Shown: positions 28,549 to 38,284, numbered from the stretch's first letter. The stretch is DNA of 64,000 nt from Cognatishimia maritima (GCF_900129685.1 NZ_FQWM01000004.1:126501-190500); one strand, 5' to 3'. A program made the numbers and translations. Notes: a model not told the origin generated them from the sequence alone.

Positions 28549-29403
28549 ATGAACCACCGTGCAAGACCATACAGATCCGTCCTATATGTGCCTGCCTTAA
28601 ACGAGCGCGCCATGGAAAAGGCGAAATCATTGCCAGTGGATGCGATCATTTTCGATCTCGAAGATGCGGTTGCAGCAGGCGAAAAAAAGAACGCCCGCAA
28701 GCTGTTGGGGGAAACGCTGGCTGCGGGTGGATTTGGCAGCCGCATGAAAATCGTGCGGATCAACGAGCTTTCGACTCGTTGGGGCGGTGAAGATGCCAAG
28801 GCAGTTTCCAAAATGAACTGCGACGCGATGCTGCTGCCCAAGGTGGAAAGCGCGGGTCAGCTTGACCTGCTGCGCCAGATTTCGGGTAACACGCCGATCT
28901 GGGCAATGATGGAAACCCCACGCGGCATGATGAACGCCTATGAGATCGCCCGCGCGCCGCTGATTTCCGGCATGGTCATGGGCACAAACGATTTGGCCAA
29001 AGATTTGCAGACCCGCCACCGCGCCGACCGCCTGCCTTTGTTGACCAGCCTCGGCCTCTGCCTGCTGGCCGCGAAAACCCAAGGTCTGGTTATTCTGGAC
29101 GGGGTCTATAACGCATTCACGGATGACGAAGGGCTGCGCGCAGAATGTGAACAGGGCCGGGACATGGGCTTTGACGGCAAAACCTTGATCCATCCATCGC
29201 AGGTCCCCGTCGCAAATGACGTCTTTGCGCCTTCCATTGAAGAGGTCAAACTGGCCCGCCGTCAGATTGAGGCCTTCGATCAGGCAGAGCGTGATGGCTC
29301 TGGCGTGGCCGTCGTTGATGGGAAAATCGTTGAAAATCTGCACGTTATCACCGCGCGAGAAATCATTGCAAAAGCGGATGCAATTGCCGAGTTCAGCAGC
29401 TAA
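28549..29403 (+). CDS. mcl2: (3S)-malyl-CoA thioesterase (Mcl2), CitE-like
   Basis: A 284-residue TIM-barrel protein of the CitE/malyl-CoA lyase superfamily. Motifs are RSVLYVPALNERAMEKA, the metal-binding FDLEDAVAAGEK, AMMETPRGMMNA, VMGTNDLAKDL and GFDGKTLIHPSQ. It matches Mcl2 of Rhodobacter (which hydrolyses (3S)-malyl-CoA to malate and CoA) better than the longer Mcl1 lyase, which begins differently and has about 318 residues. Its neighbour mch supports this. It would draw malyl-CoA formed by Mcl1 (not in the window) toward malate. Confidence 0.85.
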   Translation: MNHRARPYRSVLYVPALNERAMEKAKSLPVDAIIFDLEDAVAAGEKKNARKLLGETLAAGGFGSRMKIVRINELSTRWGGEDAKAVSKMNCDAMLLPKVESAGQLDLLRQISGNTPIWAMMETPRGMMNAYEIARAPLISGMVMGTNDLAKDLQTRHRADRLPLLTSLGLCLLAAKTQGLVILDGVYNAFTDDEGLRAECEQGRDMGFDGKTLIHPSQVPVANDVFAPSIEEVKLARRQIEAFDQAERDGSGVAVVDGKIVENLHVITAREIIAKADAIAEFSS

Positions 29404-29442
29404 AGTTAAAGCGATTCACATTCTGATTAGGAGATCGCGAAA

Positions 29443-29991
29443 ATGACGCTGCTTGTCATTGGATTAATACTTTGGGTTGCCGCGCATACGTTCAAGCGCA
29501 CAATGCCAGACCTGCGCGCGCAGATGGGGGACAAGGGCAAGGGCCTTGTCGCGCTTGTGGTGCTTCTTTCTGTTGTCCTGATGGTCCTTGGCTACCGCGC
29601 CGCAGATTACACCCATCTTTGGGACCGTACTGGGTGGTCGACGCCCGTGAACAACATTCTGATGGTCTTTGCGCTTTACCTCACCAGTCCTGGCCCAAAG
29701 AAAGGCGCGCTGCTTCACAAGATGCGCCACCCGATGCTGACGGGCGTTGTGGTTTGGGTGGTCGCGCACCTCTTGGTGAATGGCGATCTGGCATCGCTTG
29801 TCCTGTTTGGCGGGCTTGGCCTGTGGGCACTTGCTGAAATGGTCATCATCAATCGCGCTGAGGGTCCGTGGGTGCCGCATCCAAAAGGAACGGTCGCAAA
29901 AGACGGTATGTTCTTCGCAATCTCGATCTTGCTGGTTGGGGTGATCGGCTACATACACACATTCTTTGGGCTAACGCCTTTCGGAGGATGA
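29443..29991 (+). CDS. NnrU-family membrane protein
   Basis: A 182-residue membrane protein with about five helices, beginning MTLLVIGLILWVAAHTFKR and containing KMRHPMLTGVVVWVVAHLL, typical of NnrU. The family is named from a denitrification cluster and is related to methyltransferase-like membrane proteins (isoprenylcysteine methyltransferase type). Here it is simply part of the mcl2-mch unit, 39 bp after mcl2 and four bases before DUF1737. Its role in that pathway is unknown. Confidence 0.85.
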   Translation: MTLLVIGLILWVAAHTFKRTMPDLRAQMGDKGKGLVALVVLLSVVLMVLGYRAADYTHLWDRTGWSTPVNNILMVFALYLTSPGPKKGALLHKMRHPMLTGVVVWVVAHLLVNGDLASLVLFGGLGLWALAEMVIINRAEGPWVPHPKGTVAKDGMFFAISILLVGVIGYIHTFFGLTPFGG

Positions 29992-29995
29992 ACAC

Positions 29996-30199
29996 GTGAA
30001 ACTGTACCGACTGCTGACCGAGGATGACACATCGGCGTTCTGTCATAAGGTGACGGATGCTTTGAACAAAGGCTGGGCGTTGCACGGCGACCCAAGCTAT
30101 GCGTTTGACGCCACCAAAGGCGTCATGCGTTGCGCACAGGCCGTCGTGAAAGAGGTCGAAGGCACCTACACGCCAGACATCAAACTAGGAGCACAATAG
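29996..30199 (+). CDS. DUF1737 protein
   Basis: A 67-residue protein starting at GTG with GGAGG eight bases upstream. The pattern KLYRLLTEDDTSAFCHKVT, then LNKGWALHGDPSYAFD matches DUF1737, small proteins that recur beside mesaconyl-CoA hydratase-type genes. It lies two bases before the mch start, so the three genes are clearly co-transcribed. Function unknown. Confidence 0.82.
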   Translation: MKLYRLLTEDDTSAFCHKVTDALNKGWALHGDPSYAFDATKGVMRCAQAVVKEVEGTYTPDIKLGAQ

Positions 30200-30201
30200 C
30201 C

Positions 30202-31233
30202 ATGGCAAAGACCAACGCGGGCCGTTTCTTCGAAGACTACCATGTCGGCGACGTGATCAAACACGCCGTGCCACGCACCGTTTCTGGGGGTGAGCGCGCG
30301 CTGTATCACGCACTCTACCCGGCGCGGCATGCGCTGTATTCTTCTGACGAATTCGCCCGTGCCTCTGGTCTGCCTAAAGCGCCGCTGGATGATCTGGCGG
30401 CGTTCCATGTGGTCTTTGGCAAAACCGTGCCGGATGTGTCGCTGAACGCGGTCGCCAACCTTGGTTATGCCGAGGGGCGCTGGCTGAAGCCGGTTTACGA
30501 AGGCGACACCCTGCGCTCAGAATCCGAGGTGATCGGGGTTAAACAGAACTCCAACGGCAAATCCGGTGTTGTCTACGTACGCACCCGTGGCCTGAACCAA
30601 AACGGCGACGTGGTGATGGAATATGTCCGCTGGGTGATGGTCCGCAAACGCGACCTCGATGCGCTCGCGCCGGAAACCGTGATCCCAGACCTGAACAAGG
30701 TCATCCCAGCCGATCAACTGGTCATTCCTGAGGGGCTTGATTTCACCAACTATGATTTCGAACTGGCAGGAGAGCCTCACCGCTGGGGGGATTATGAAGT
30801 CGGCGAGGTCATCGACCACGTTGATGGTGTGACGATCGAAGAAGCCGAGCACATGATTGCGACGCGGCTTTGGCAGAACACGGCCAAGGTGCATTTTGAC
30901 AATACCGCCCGTCCAGACGGCACACGGCTGATCTATGGCGGCCACGTCATTTCAATGGCGCGCACGCTGTCCTTCAATGGTTTGGCAAATGCGCAGATGA
31001 TCGTTGGTCTAAATGGTGGTGCCCACGCGAACCCGTGTTTGTCTGGCGATACCATTCGCGCCTGGACCGAGGTCTTGGACAAAGCGGAAACCAGCGCACC
31101 AGGTGTCGGCGCGATCCGTTTGCGGCTTGTAGCGACCAAAGGCGGCGCGCCTTTCGAGCTGAAGGGCGAGGACGGAAAGTACCTGCCTGATGTGCTCTTA
31201 GACCTAGATTACTGGGCCTTGATGCCGCTTTAG
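30202..31233 (+). CDS. mch: Mesaconyl-C1-CoA hydratase (beta-methylmalyl-CoA dehydratase)
   Basis: A 343-residue protein with two MaoC-like hot-dog halves (roughly residues 10-160 and 180-340). It hydrates mesaconyl-C1-CoA to beta-methylmalyl-CoA in the ethylmalonyl-CoA pathway. The N-terminal segment GRFFEDYHVGDVIKHAVPRT and the ERALYHALYPARHALYSS block are typical of Mch. The ATG at 30202 has AGGAG eleven bases upstream, and the gene immediately follows DUF1737. The sdh operon begins 250 bp downstream. Confidence 0.92.
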   Translation: MAKTNAGRFFEDYHVGDVIKHAVPRTVSGGERALYHALYPARHALYSSDEFARASGLPKAPLDDLAAFHVVFGKTVPDVSLNAVANLGYAEGRWLKPVYEGDTLRSESEVIGVKQNSNGKSGVVYVRTRGLNQNGDVVMEYVRWVMVRKRDLDALAPETVIPDLNKVIPADQLVIPEGLDFTNYDFELAGEPHRWGDYEVGEVIDHVDGVTIEEAEHMIATRLWQNTAKVHFDNTARPDGTRLIYGGHVISMARTLSFNGLANAQMIVGLNGGAHANPCLSGDTIRAWTEVLDKAETSAPGVGAIRLRLVATKGGAPFELKGEDGKYLPDVLLDLDYWALMPL

Positions 31234-31327
31234 GCATCTCGCACCAAAAACGACTCATTACTTGGTTGCAGCTTTGCGATCACAGGGCGCGCTATCTTGC
31301 AAAGAATATGGACGCAATCTTCAAGTA

Positions 31328-31358
31328 TGTGATCACAGTAAATATTCCTGTGATCACA
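31328..31358. promoter_or_regulatory. Twin operator TGTGATCACA x2 upstream of sdhC
   Basis: Perfect palindromes at 31328-31337 and 31349-31358, again with starts 21 bp apart as at sucC. A third, one-mismatch copy (TGCGATCACA) is at 31275-31284, 53 bp before the first, about five helical turns. All lie in the 251-bp gap between mch and sdhC. A shared unknown regulator for sdh and suc is the simplest reading. Confidence 0.75.
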
Positions 31359-31370
31359 TATGCACCCGTT

Positions 31371-31382
31371 GTTTGCGCAAAC
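31371..31382. promoter_or_regulatory. Palindrome GTTTGCGCAAAC upstream of sdhC
   Basis: A perfect 12-bp palindrome 12 bp after the second TGTGATCACA. It resembles a TTTGC/GCAAA site with two extra central bases, so it might be a relaxed ScfR-type operator. No clear -35/-10 pair could be placed in the leader that follows (31383-31484). Confidence 0.4.
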
Positions 31383-31484
31383 GCCGCTTTCTTGGGGAAA
31401 AAGGTCGCGTTTTCGGGTTCTGCACAGTGACATGCGGCAAATTTCCTGTAGTAAGATTGGCAAGGGAACCTGAAAGGATTCAGA

Positions 31485-31868
31485 ATGGCAGACGTGAACC
31501 GGGGCAATCGCCCGCTTTCGCCACACCTGACGGTCTATCGGCCGCAGCTTACCTCTATGACGTCGATCCTTGTGCGGATCACCGGCAATGCGCTTTTGGT
31601 GACCGGCATCTTGGTGGTCTGGTGGTTCTTGGCAGCCGCGACGTCCGAGGCAGCCTTTGCCACTGCAAACGGCGTTCTGACAAGCTGGTTTGGTGATTTG
31701 GTTCTGACGCTTTCGGCGCTTGGGCTGTGGTATCACACGCTGGGCGGCATTCGTCACCTGATCTGGGACAACGGCATGATGCTGGAGCTGGAGCAGGCCG
31801 AGAAACTTGGTTGGGCCTGCCTGATCGGGGCGCCGATCCTGACCCTTCTCACCATTATTCTTGTGTAA
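31485..31868 (+). CDS. sdhC: Succinate dehydrogenase cytochrome b556 subunit
   Basis: A 127-residue membrane anchor with three helices. The opening RGNRPLSPHLTVYRPQLTS is the family signature, and the haem ligand region is LWYHTLGGIRHLIWD. AGGA precedes the ATG. It is the first gene of the operon, 18 bp before sdhD. Confidence 0.93.
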   Translation: MADVNRGNRPLSPHLTVYRPQLTSMTSILVRITGNALLVTGILVVWWFLAAATSEAAFATANGVLTSWFGDLVLTLSALGLWYHTLGGIRHLIWDNGMMLELEQAEKLGWACLIGAPILTLLTIILV

Positions 31869-31886
31869 CCGGAAAGGAAGCCAGCC

Positions 31887-32258
31887 ATGCGTTATCTGAC
31901 TGACCGCAAGCGCGCCACGGGTATGGGCTCTGCCAAATCCGGCGTGCATCATTTCTGGGCCATGAAAGTGTCCTCGGTTGCCCTGTTGATCCTGATGCCG
32001 TTGTTTGTCTGCACCTTCGGCAGCGCCTTGGGCGGAGACTACGGCACGATCCTGGAATACTATCAACGTCCATTCCCGGCGATCATCGCGCTGCTGACAT
32101 TCATCGTGGGCTTTAAGCACTTTAACGATGGTGCACAGGTTCTGATCGAAGACTACGTGCACGGCACCGCGCAGAAAATCACCCTGATCCTTTTGTCCTG
32201 CGTCAGCTACGCGCTGATGGCGGCGGGCGTTTTCGCCGTCCTGAAAATCGCACTTTAA
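31887..32258 (+). CDS. sdhD: Succinate dehydrogenase hydrophobic anchor subunit
   Basis: A 123-residue anchor with three helices. The start has [19 protein letters not shown] and [19 protein letters not shown], and the last helices follow [18 protein letters not shown], the usual quinone/haem face. GGAAAGGAAG precedes the ATG. The next gene, sdhA, starts 16 bp on. Confidence 0.92.
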   Translation: MRYLTDRKRATGMGSAKSGVHHFWAMKVSSVALLILMPLFVCTFGSALGGDYGTILEYYQRPFPAIIALLTFIVGFKHFNDGAQVLIEDYVHGTAQKITLILLSCVSYALMAAGVFAVLKIAL

Positions 32259-32274
32259 GACCACGGAGCTGACA

Positions 32275-34080
32275 ATGGCTGCTTACGAATACGAAACGCA
32301 TGAATACGACGTGGTTGTGGTGGGTGCCGGCGGCGCTGGTCTGCGCGCCACATTGGGTATGGCCGAACAAGGCCTGCGCACGGCCTGTATTTCCAAGGTC
32401 TTCCCGACACGGTCACACACGGTCGCGGCGCAGGGCGGCATTGCGGCGTCCCTGTCGAACATGGGACCCGACCACTGGCAGTGGCACATGTATGACACCG
32501 TCAAAGGGTCTGACTGGCTGGGTGACACCGACGCGATGGAATACCTTGCCCGCGAAGCGCCCAAGGCGGTTTACGAGCTGGAACATTACGGCGTGCCATT
32601 CTCCCGTACGGAAGAAGGCAAGATTTATCAGCGTCCTTTCGGTGGTCACACCACAGAGTTCGGTGAAGGCCCTGCCGTGCAGCGGACCTGTGCCGCCGCA
32701 GACCGGACCGGCCACGCCATCCTGCACACGCTTTATGGTCAGAGCCTCAAGAACAACGCTGAGTTCTACATCGAATATTTCGCCATCGACCTGATCATGT
32801 CTGATGAGGGCGAGTGTCAGGGCGTCGTTTGCTGGAAACTCGACGACGGCACCATGCACGTCTTCAACGCCAAGATGGTTGTTTTGGCGACCGGTGGTTA
32901 TGGCCGAGCATACTTCTCTGCAACGTCCGCCCACACCTGCACCGGTGACGGCGGTGGTATGGTAGCCCGCGCGGGTCTCGCGCTGCAGGATATGGAATTC
33001 GTTCAATTCCACCCAACCGGCATCTACGGTTCCGGCTGTCTGATCACAGAAGGCGCTCGTGGCGAGGGTGGCTACCTAACCAACTCCGAAGGCGAACGCT
33101 TTATGGAGCGGTACGCACCGCAGTATAAAGACCTCGCGCCACGCGATTATGTCTCGCGTTCCATGACGATGGAAATCCGCGAAGGGCGGGGTGTGGGTGC
33201 CGAGGGGGATCACATCTTCCTCAACCTGAACCACCTGCCTGCCGAAGCCTTGGCAGAACGTCTGCCGGGTATTTCTGAATCTGCGAAAATCTTCGCAGGC
33301 GTGGACGTCACCAAAGAGCCGATCCCGGTTCTGCCAACGGTGCATTACAATATGGGCGGTATCCCAACCAACTATTGGGGTGAGGTTCTGAACCCAAGCA
33401 AAGACGACCCAACTGCTGTTGTGCCGGGCCTGATGGCCGTGGGCGAAGCGGGCTGTGCGTCTGTGCACGGGGCGAACCGTCTTGGGTCAAACTCGCTGAT
33501 CGACCTCGTGGTCTTTGGCCGCGCGGCGGCGATCCGGGCGGGTAAGGTTGTAGATGCAGATTCTGCGAACCCAACGCTGAACCAAGCCTCTGTGGATGCG
33601 GCTTTTGATCGTTTCGATGGTTTGCGTAATGCCAAGGGCAACGTCGCCACCGCTGAATTGCGACTGGAAATGCAGAAAACCATGCAGGCCGATGCTGCGG
33701 TCTTCCGTACCGACAAGACCCTGAAAGAGGGTGTTGCGAAGATGACCGATATCGCAGGTAAGATGGACGACCTGAAAGTCACCGACCGCTCATTGGTCTG
33801 GAACTCTGACCTGATGGAAACGCTGGAACTGACGAACCTGATGCCAAACGCCTTGGCGACGATCCACGGTGCCGAGGCGCGTAAGGAATCCCGTGGTGCG
33901 CATGCGCATGAGGACTACGCAGAACGTGACGACAAGAACTGGCGCGTGCACACCGTCAGCCGCGTCGAGGGCAATAAGGTGGAACTGACCTATCGTCCGG
34001 TCATCACCGATCCGCTGACCACCGAAGATGAAGGCGGTATCAGCCTGAAGAAGATCGCGCCGAAGGCACGGACCTTCTAA
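32275..34080 (+). CDS. sdhA: Succinate dehydrogenase flavoprotein subunit
   Basis: A 601-residue flavoprotein. It has the FAD-binding [18 protein letters not shown], the covalent FAD His in [15 protein letters not shown], the catalytic block [12 protein letters not shown], and [18 protein letters not shown] near the C-terminal side. Succinate is oxidised to fumarate. In most bacteria sdhB follows at once; here two unrelated genes intervene, the first starting six bases after the sdhA stop. Confidence 0.96.
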   Translation: MAAYEYETHEYDVVVVGAGGAGLRATLGMAEQGLRTACISKVFPTRSHTVAAQGGIAASLSNMGPDHWQWHMYDTVKGSDWLGDTDAMEYLAREAPKAVYELEHYGVPFSRTEEGKIYQRPFGGHTTEFGEGPAVQRTCAAADRTGHAILHTLYGQSLKNNAEFYIEYFAIDLIMSDEGECQGVVCWKLDDGTMHVFNAKMVVLATGGYGRAYFSATSAHTCTGDGGGMVARAGLALQDMEFVQFHPTGIYGSGCLITEGARGEGGYLTNSEGERFMERYAPQYKDLAPRDYVSRSMTMEIREGRGVGAEGDHIFLNLNHLPAEALAERLPGISESAKIFAGVDVTKEPIPVLPTVHYNMGGIPTNYWGEVLNPSKDDPTAVVPGLMAVGEAGCASVHGANRLGSNSLIDLVVFGRAAAIRAGKVVDADSANPTLNQASVDAAFDRFDGLRNAKGNVATAELRLEMQKTMQADAAVFRTDKTLKEGVAKMTDIAGKMDDLKVTDRSLVWNSDLMETLELTNLMPNALATIHGAEARKESRGAHAHEDYAERDDKNWRVHTVSRVEGNKVELTYRPVITDPLTTEDEGGISLKKIAPKARTF

Positions 34081-34086
34081 GGCAAA

Positions 34087-34965
34087 ATGACAGATACGGC
34101 GCACAAAACCCTCGCAGATGCGCTCGGCTTTAAGCCGGGCGTGACCCTGCGCACGTTTGGAATGCGCCGTTCTGGAAATCACGCGATCATCAACTGGCTG
34201 CAGCGCAATAGCGCAACCGGGTCTGCCTTTCTGAACAACTGCGCTGTCGGGCGCCCAGCGCGGCGCACCTGGCGGTCGATCGAGATCAACGGCGAACGCG
34301 TTGGCATCGTCAAAGGTGACCCTTTGGCGACGGTGACGGGCGGACTGAATGACGGTGCGATGGTGATTGTGTCTTACGAAGACTTTTCGCCTGATCCTGA
34401 CGAAATGGCGGGTGGCTTGACTGCCGATCTAGAGGATGATGCCGTCAGCTATGAGCTGCTGATCTACCGCAACTTTATGAACTGGGCGGCGTCCCTTCTG
34501 CGCAAGTTGCAGGCCAATGAGGATCAAGAGACGTTGGATTGCCTGCGCATTATGATGGTCTCGCTGGCCAAATACCGCGACATGTTGGAGCTGGTGTTGA
34601 ACGCCAAGCCTTTGGGACTGGTGCCGGTCAATTACGACCGCTGGGTCACCCGCGAACCCTATCGTGAAAGCCTGCTGAATGCGCTGGGACTGCCGTGCCG
34701 CGATAACAGCCTTGGCGACGTGCAGCCCTATGGCGGCGGGTCGTCTTTCCAGAAAGACGTCACAGATGCACAGCATCTGGAGGCCGACAACCGTTGGCCC
34801 GAAATGGCCAATGACGCGATCTTTCAGATCGTGCTGTTGGCGGCAAGTCAGGATCATGAATTGCTGGAACTGATGCGAAAACTAATGCCACGGGATGCCG
34901 AGCTTTTGACGAACTACCTAGAGCAAGCAGAGTTTCCCTATCTCGTTCAAGCGGGGGGCATATGA
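34087..34965 (+). CDS. Sulfotransferase-like protein inserted between sdhA and sdhB
   Basis: A 292-residue protein. Residues about 25-38 (GMRRSGNHAIINWL) look like the 5'-phosphosulfate-binding loop of sulfotransferases, and RNFMNWAASLLRK at about 125-137 like the 3'-phosphate-binding segment. The rest is divergent, so the substrate cannot be named; a glycan or other surface molecule is plausible. The start codon is six bases after the sdhA stop. Its stop overlaps the next start (ATGA), so it is coupled to the pyruvyltransferase-like gene. Conserved sdh operons lack it, which marks it as cargo. Confidence 0.6.
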   Translation: MTDTAHKTLADALGFKPGVTLRTFGMRRSGNHAIINWLQRNSATGSAFLNNCAVGRPARRTWRSIEINGERVGIVKGDPLATVTGGLNDGAMVIVSYEDFSPDPDEMAGGLTADLEDDAVSYELLIYRNFMNWAASLLRKLQANEDQETLDCLRIMMVSLAKYRDMLELVLNAKPLGLVPVNYDRWVTREPYRESLLNALGLPCRDNSLGDVQPYGGGSSFQKDVTDAQHLEADNRWPEMANDAIFQIVLLAASQDHELLELMRKLMPRDAELLTNYLEQAEFPYLVQAGGI

Positions 34966-35933
34966 AACACATTCATCTGCTCGACACATCGATATCTAGC
35001 GACAACATTGGTGACGAGATCATTGTGGATCACTTGAAAGCGCAACTCTTTCAAAACTTCCCTGACGCCTATTTCACGAGTTCGTCGAGTCACGACGGCT
35101 TGGGTGCGTTCGGACGGAAGCTGGCGGCGAAAGCAGATTTGGTTTTTTTGCTGGGCACGAACGCGCTTCATCCCGAATATCGGTTTTTGGGTGGCGGTCT
35201 ATGGCCGCTGCGGCCCAAAGACGTTTCTGCGCTGGAAAACAAGGTCATCCTGTTCGGCGTGGGTGCGATCAAAGATTTTCAATCGATTCAACCAATGCAA
35301 AAGCGATTGCTAAGGCGAGTGTTGCGTAGTGAGGCGACGCATTTTGTGCGTGACAATACGGCGCTTAAGCTCGTTGAGCAATGTGGTCTCAAAGTTGTTA
35401 ACGGCAGTTGCCCTACACTTTGGTCGTTGGCGACACCAATGAGGTTCGCGCCAAATGATGTGGACAGCGCGGTCTTTTCATTGACCTATTATCGCAAAAA
35501 AGCCGTGGATGCACAGTTCGTCGCCTACATGCAAAAACGCTATAAAAAGCTGCATTTTTGGGCTCAGCAGATTGAAGATATTGACTACCTGCAGAGTTTT
35601 CCTGACACCCTTTCGATTCCGATACTCCCGCCAAATTTGCGTGCCTATGATGCGTTTTTGAAGGCGGAAGAGTGCGACGTCATAGGGTCACGGTTGCACG
35701 GCGGCATCCGCGCTTTGCACGCTGGGCGCCGCAGCGTGATCATCGCTGTGGATAACCGGGCCCGCGATATCGGTCGAGAAACGAGCCTGCCAGTTATTGG
35801 CCAAGGCGAAGATATGTCTGTGCTTGAGGAAATGCTGGGAAATGACATCGTTGTAGACATGTCGCCTCTCTCACGTTTGAGAGATACATTTTTCGCGCAG
35901 TTTGAGGCGCCGGCAAGCAAGGGAGTCGCCTGA
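34962..35933 (+). CDS. Polysaccharide pyruvyl transferase-family protein
   Basis: A 323-residue protein with the pattern of the PS_pyruv_trans family: an N-terminal [19 protein letters not shown], a central [25 protein letters not shown], and the C-terminal signature [18 protein letters not shown]. Members add pyruvate ketals to exopolysaccharide sugars or act as related glycan transferases. Codon use is visibly more AT-rich than sdhA and sdhB. It overlaps the sulfotransferase-like gene by four bases, so the two form a cassette between sdhA and sdhB. Confidence 0.8.
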   Translation: MKHIHLLDTSISSDNIGDEIIVDHLKAQLFQNFPDAYFTSSSSHDGLGAFGRKLAAKADLVFLLGTNALHPEYRFLGGGLWPLRPKDVSALENKVILFGVGAIKDFQSIQPMQKRLLRRVLRSEATHFVRDNTALKLVEQCGLKVVNGSCPTLWSLATPMRFAPNDVDSAVFSLTYYRKKAVDAQFVAYMQKRYKKLHFWAQQIEDIDYLQSFPDTLSIPILPPNLRAYDAFLKAEECDVIGSRLHGGIRALHAGRRSVIIAVDNRARDIGRETSLPVIGQGEDMSVLEEMLGNDIVVDMSPLSRLRDTFFAQFEAPASKGVA

Positions 35934-36045
35934 TGAAATGTTCAAAGGCCATTCTCGCTGGCCCCTGTTTTCATCGTTCCGGACATTCCGGAACCCCGAT
36001 CACCCCACGCGCGGCTTGCGCGTCAGGCAACTAAGGAGACGACAC

Positions 36046-36825
36046 ATGGTCGAATTTGTGCTCCCCAAGAATTCCCGCGTTACGACGGGGAAAACATGGC
36101 CCAAGCCCAATGGCGCAACCAATCTGCGGAAGTTCCAGATTTATCGCTGGAACCCGGATGACGGCAAGAACCCCTCGGTCGACACTTACTTTGTCGATAT
36201 GGACAATTGCGGTCCGATGATTTTGGACGCGCTGATCAAGATCAAGAATGAGATCGACCCAACCCTGACTTTCCGTCGCTCTTGCCGTGAAGGTATCTGT
36301 GGGTCTTGCGCGATGAACATCGACGGGATCAACACGCTGGCCTGTATCTATGGCATCGATGAGGTCAAAGGCGACGTCAAAATCTACCCGCTGCCGCACA
36401 TGCCTGTGGTGAAAGACCTTATCCCAGACCTAACCCATTTCTACGCACAGCACGCGTCGATCATGCCGTGGCTGGAAACCAAGACGAACCGCCCCGCGAA
36501 AGAGTGGAAGCAGTCCATCGAAGACCGCAAGAAGTTGGATGGTCTGTATGAATGCGTGATGTGCGCATCCTGTTCGACCTCGTGCCCATCTTACTGGTGG
36601 AACGGTGACCGCTATCTCGGCCCAGCGGCGCTGCTACATGCCTATCGCTGGATCATCGACAGTCGCGATGAGGCGACGGGTGAGCGTTTGGATGAGTTGG
36701 AAGATCCGTTCAAACTGTATCGCTGCCACACAATTATGAACTGCGCGAAAACCTGTCCAAAGGGTCTGAACCCTGCAAAGGCCATCGCGGAGATCAAGAA
36801 AATGATGGTGGAGCGGGCGGTATAA
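36046..36825 (+). CDS. sdhB: Succinate dehydrogenase iron-sulfur subunit
   Basis: A 259-residue iron-sulfur protein with a [2Fe-2S] site ([16 protein letters not shown]), then [16 protein letters not shown] and [17 protein letters not shown] for the [4Fe-4S] and [3Fe-4S] clusters. AAGGAG lies seven bases before the ATG; earlier in-frame codons are upstream of any conserved sequence. A gap of 112 bp separates it from the inserted cassette, so a local promoter is possible. A repeat and a terminator follow. Confidence 0.96.
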   Translation: MVEFVLPKNSRVTTGKTWPKPNGATNLRKFQIYRWNPDDGKNPSVDTYFVDMDNCGPMILDALIKIKNEIDPTLTFRRSCREGICGSCAMNIDGINTLACIYGIDEVKGDVKIYPLPHMPVVKDLIPDLTHFYAQHASIMPWLETKTNRPAKEWKQSIEDRKKLDGLYECVMCASCSTSCPSYWWNGDRYLGPAALLHAYRWIIDSRDEATGERLDELEDPFKLYRCHTIMNCAKTCPKGLNPAKAIAEIKKMMVERAV

Positions 36826-36830
36826 CGCTG

Positions 36831-36899
36831 TCTGGGTGGGGGGGCGTTGCCCCCTTGGCCTGCGGCCAATTCCCCCAGAGTATTTTTGCAAAGGTGAAT
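36831..36899. repeat. Rhodobacteraceae-type intergenic repeat
   Basis: A compact element just after sdhB: arms TCTGGG / CCCAGA enclose a GGGGGC-GTT-GCCCCC hairpin and a GGCC-TGC-GGCC hairpin, followed by AGTATTTTTGCAAAGGTGAA. Elements of this form, ending in a GAGTATTTTTGC-like sequence, are dispersed in many Rhodobacteraceae genomes to my knowledge. Only this copy is in the window. Confidence 0.6.
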
Positions 36900-36919
36900 A
36901 GGGCGGGGAACCGCCCTTT
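36900..36919 (+). terminator. Terminator after sdhB
   Basis: AGGGCGG-GGAA-CCGCCCT followed by a T run. It ends the sdh operon, only 14 bp before the start codon of the next small gene. Confidence 0.8.
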
Positions 36920-36933
36920 TTGTTGGAGAAGCC

Positions 36934-37128
36934 ATGCATATCGTGATCGGATTGATCTTGGTGCTTGTCATCATGGCGCTGCTAAGTAACCGCAAAACGC
37001 GCGGCTGTCGTTGGCGCATGGACCGGTCGCAGAACCGGGACGGGCGGACCTACTTCAAATGCATGGCCTGCGGGGCAGAGGCCTTTACGCTGAATGGTCA
37101 GCCGCCGAAGGGCTGTGAGAAGCCCTAG
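36934..37128 (+). CDS. Small TM/zinc-ribbon-like protein, 64 aa
   Basis: A 64-residue protein with one N-terminal helix ([18 protein letters not shown]) and a cysteine-bearing tail (RGCRWRMD, then [11 protein letters not shown], then KGCEKP) that may bind one zinc. GGAG lies about seven bases before the ATG. It begins immediately after the sdhB terminator, so its expression may depend on read-through. Its stop TAG overlaps the deoD stop on the other strand within one CTAG. Function unknown. Confidence 0.65.
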   Translation: MHIVIGLILVLVIMALLSNRKTRGCRWRMDRSQNRDGRTYFKCMACGAEAFTLNGQPPKGCEKP

Positions 37129-37829
37129 GCAAAGGCTGCTTCTAAAGCAATTTCGACCATATCACCAAAAGACTTCTCGCGTTGGTCACTGGGCAGGGCT
37201 TCGCCGGTCAGCAGATGGTCTGAAACGGTGAGAACCGCCAATGCGCGGCAATCGTGTCGGGCGGCGAGGTTGTAAAGCTCTGCCGCTTCCATCTCGACCC
37301 CCAAGATGCCATGCCGCACCATCTGTTCGTTCAGGTCCGGGCGCTCGTCGTAAAAGACGTCGCTGGAATAGATGCCGCCAACATGGGTGGGTGTGCCTTT
37401 GGCCGCAGCAGCATCAGCCGCTGCACGCAAAAGTCTGTAGTCCGCACAGGGGGCGAAGTTGATTTCTTTGAAAATGCCACGGGACGGCGTCGACAGAGAT
37501 GTCGCCGTCATCGCCAGAATGACATCGCGGACCTGCACCTTGTTTTGCATTCCGCCGCAGGACCCGATGCGGATCAGCGTCTTGGCGCCAAAATCCTTGA
37601 TCAACTCATTCACATAGATCGAAAGGCTTGGCATGCCCATGCCGGACCCGTGGATCGTGACCGGATTGCCTTTCCAAGTGCCCGTGAAGCCCAGCATACC
37701 GCGCACTTGGTTGATGCATCTCACATCGCTGAGAAAACTCTCTGCGGCCCATTTTGCGCGGTAGGGGTCGCCCGGCAAAAGGACGGTTTCGGCGATGTCT
37801 CCGGGGTTTGCTCCGATGTGGATAGTCAT
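37125..37829 (-). CDS. deoD: Purine-nucleoside phosphorylase (DeoD type)
   Basis: A 234-residue hexameric-type phosphorylase beginning [20 protein letters not shown]. It has the phosphate loop RIGSCGG and the substrate segment [10 protein letters not shown] with the catalytic Asp near VSDHLLTGE. It cleaves purine nucleosides to base and ribose-1-phosphate. It follows the GNAT gene by eight bases. The BMP-type nucleoside importer at 46.9-51.5 kb is a likely functional partner. Confidence 0.95.
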   Translation of the reverse strand: MTIHIGANPGDIAETVLLPGDPYRAKWAAESFLSDVRCINQVRGMLGFTGTWKGNPVTIHGSGMGMPSLSIYVNELIKDFGAKTLIRIGSCGGMQNKVQVRDVILAMTATSLSTPSRGIFKEINFAPCADYRLLRAAADAAAAKGTPTHVGGIYSSDVFYDERPDLNEQMVRHGILGVEMEAAELYNLAARHDCRALAVLTVSDHLLTGEALPSDQREKSFGDMVEIALEAAFA

Positions 37830-37837
37830 GAGGCCTC

Positions 37838-38284
37838 CTATGCGCGGGTGTATTTGATGAATGGGGTTAGCGTGCCGACACGGTCATAGAGTTTGCGTGC
37901 CTCGGCATTGAAATCTTGGGTCATCCAGTAGACGGACGGCGTGCCATTGGCATCGGCGGCAGCGTAGACAGATTCGATCAGGGCGCGGCCAAGGCCGATG
38001 CCGCGCGCCTCGGGCAGGGCGTAGAGGTCTTGCAGGTAGGTCACGCGAGCGGTCTGCCAGTTGTGGGCGTGAAAGATGAAATGGACAAGGCCAATCAACG
38101 CGCCGTCTTGTTCGGCCACAAGGGCGTTTTGGTCCGTGGTCTTTGGATCGCAGAGCCGTTCAAAGGTTGTGTGTGTCACTTCGTCAGACAGGCTAGCTTC
38201 GTAGAATGTCAAATAGCCCTGCCAAAGCCTGTTCCAAGCCTCAAAATCGTCTTTCTGCAGCGGGCGTATGTTAAATTCTGGCAT
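37838..38284 (-). CDS. GNAT-family N-acetyltransferase
   Basis: A 148-residue GNAT domain with the acetyl-CoA loop [15 protein letters not shown] at about residues 94-108 and the C-terminal [24 protein letters not shown] is six bases before the ATG at 38284, which is preferred over the ATG one codon earlier. It is upstream of deoD with an eight-base gap. The substrate is unknown. Confidence 0.85.
   Translation of the reverse strand: MPEFNIRPLQKDDFEAWNRLWQGYLTFYEASLSDEVTHTTFERLCDPKTTDQNALVAEQDGALIGLVHFIFHAHNWQTARVTYLQDLYALPEARGIGLGRALIESVYAAADANGTPSVYWMTQDFNAEARKLYDRVGTLTPFIKYTRA

Noticed and set aside
28549-29403. Malyl-CoA lyase Mcl1
   Set aside because: The protein is shorter and begins RSVLYVPALNERAMEKA, unlike Mcl1; it fits Mcl2 and sits beside mch.
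34087-35933. Phage moron or genomic island in the sdh operon
   Set aside because: No integrase, attachment repeat or transposase is visible; the cassette has only composition and context as evidence.
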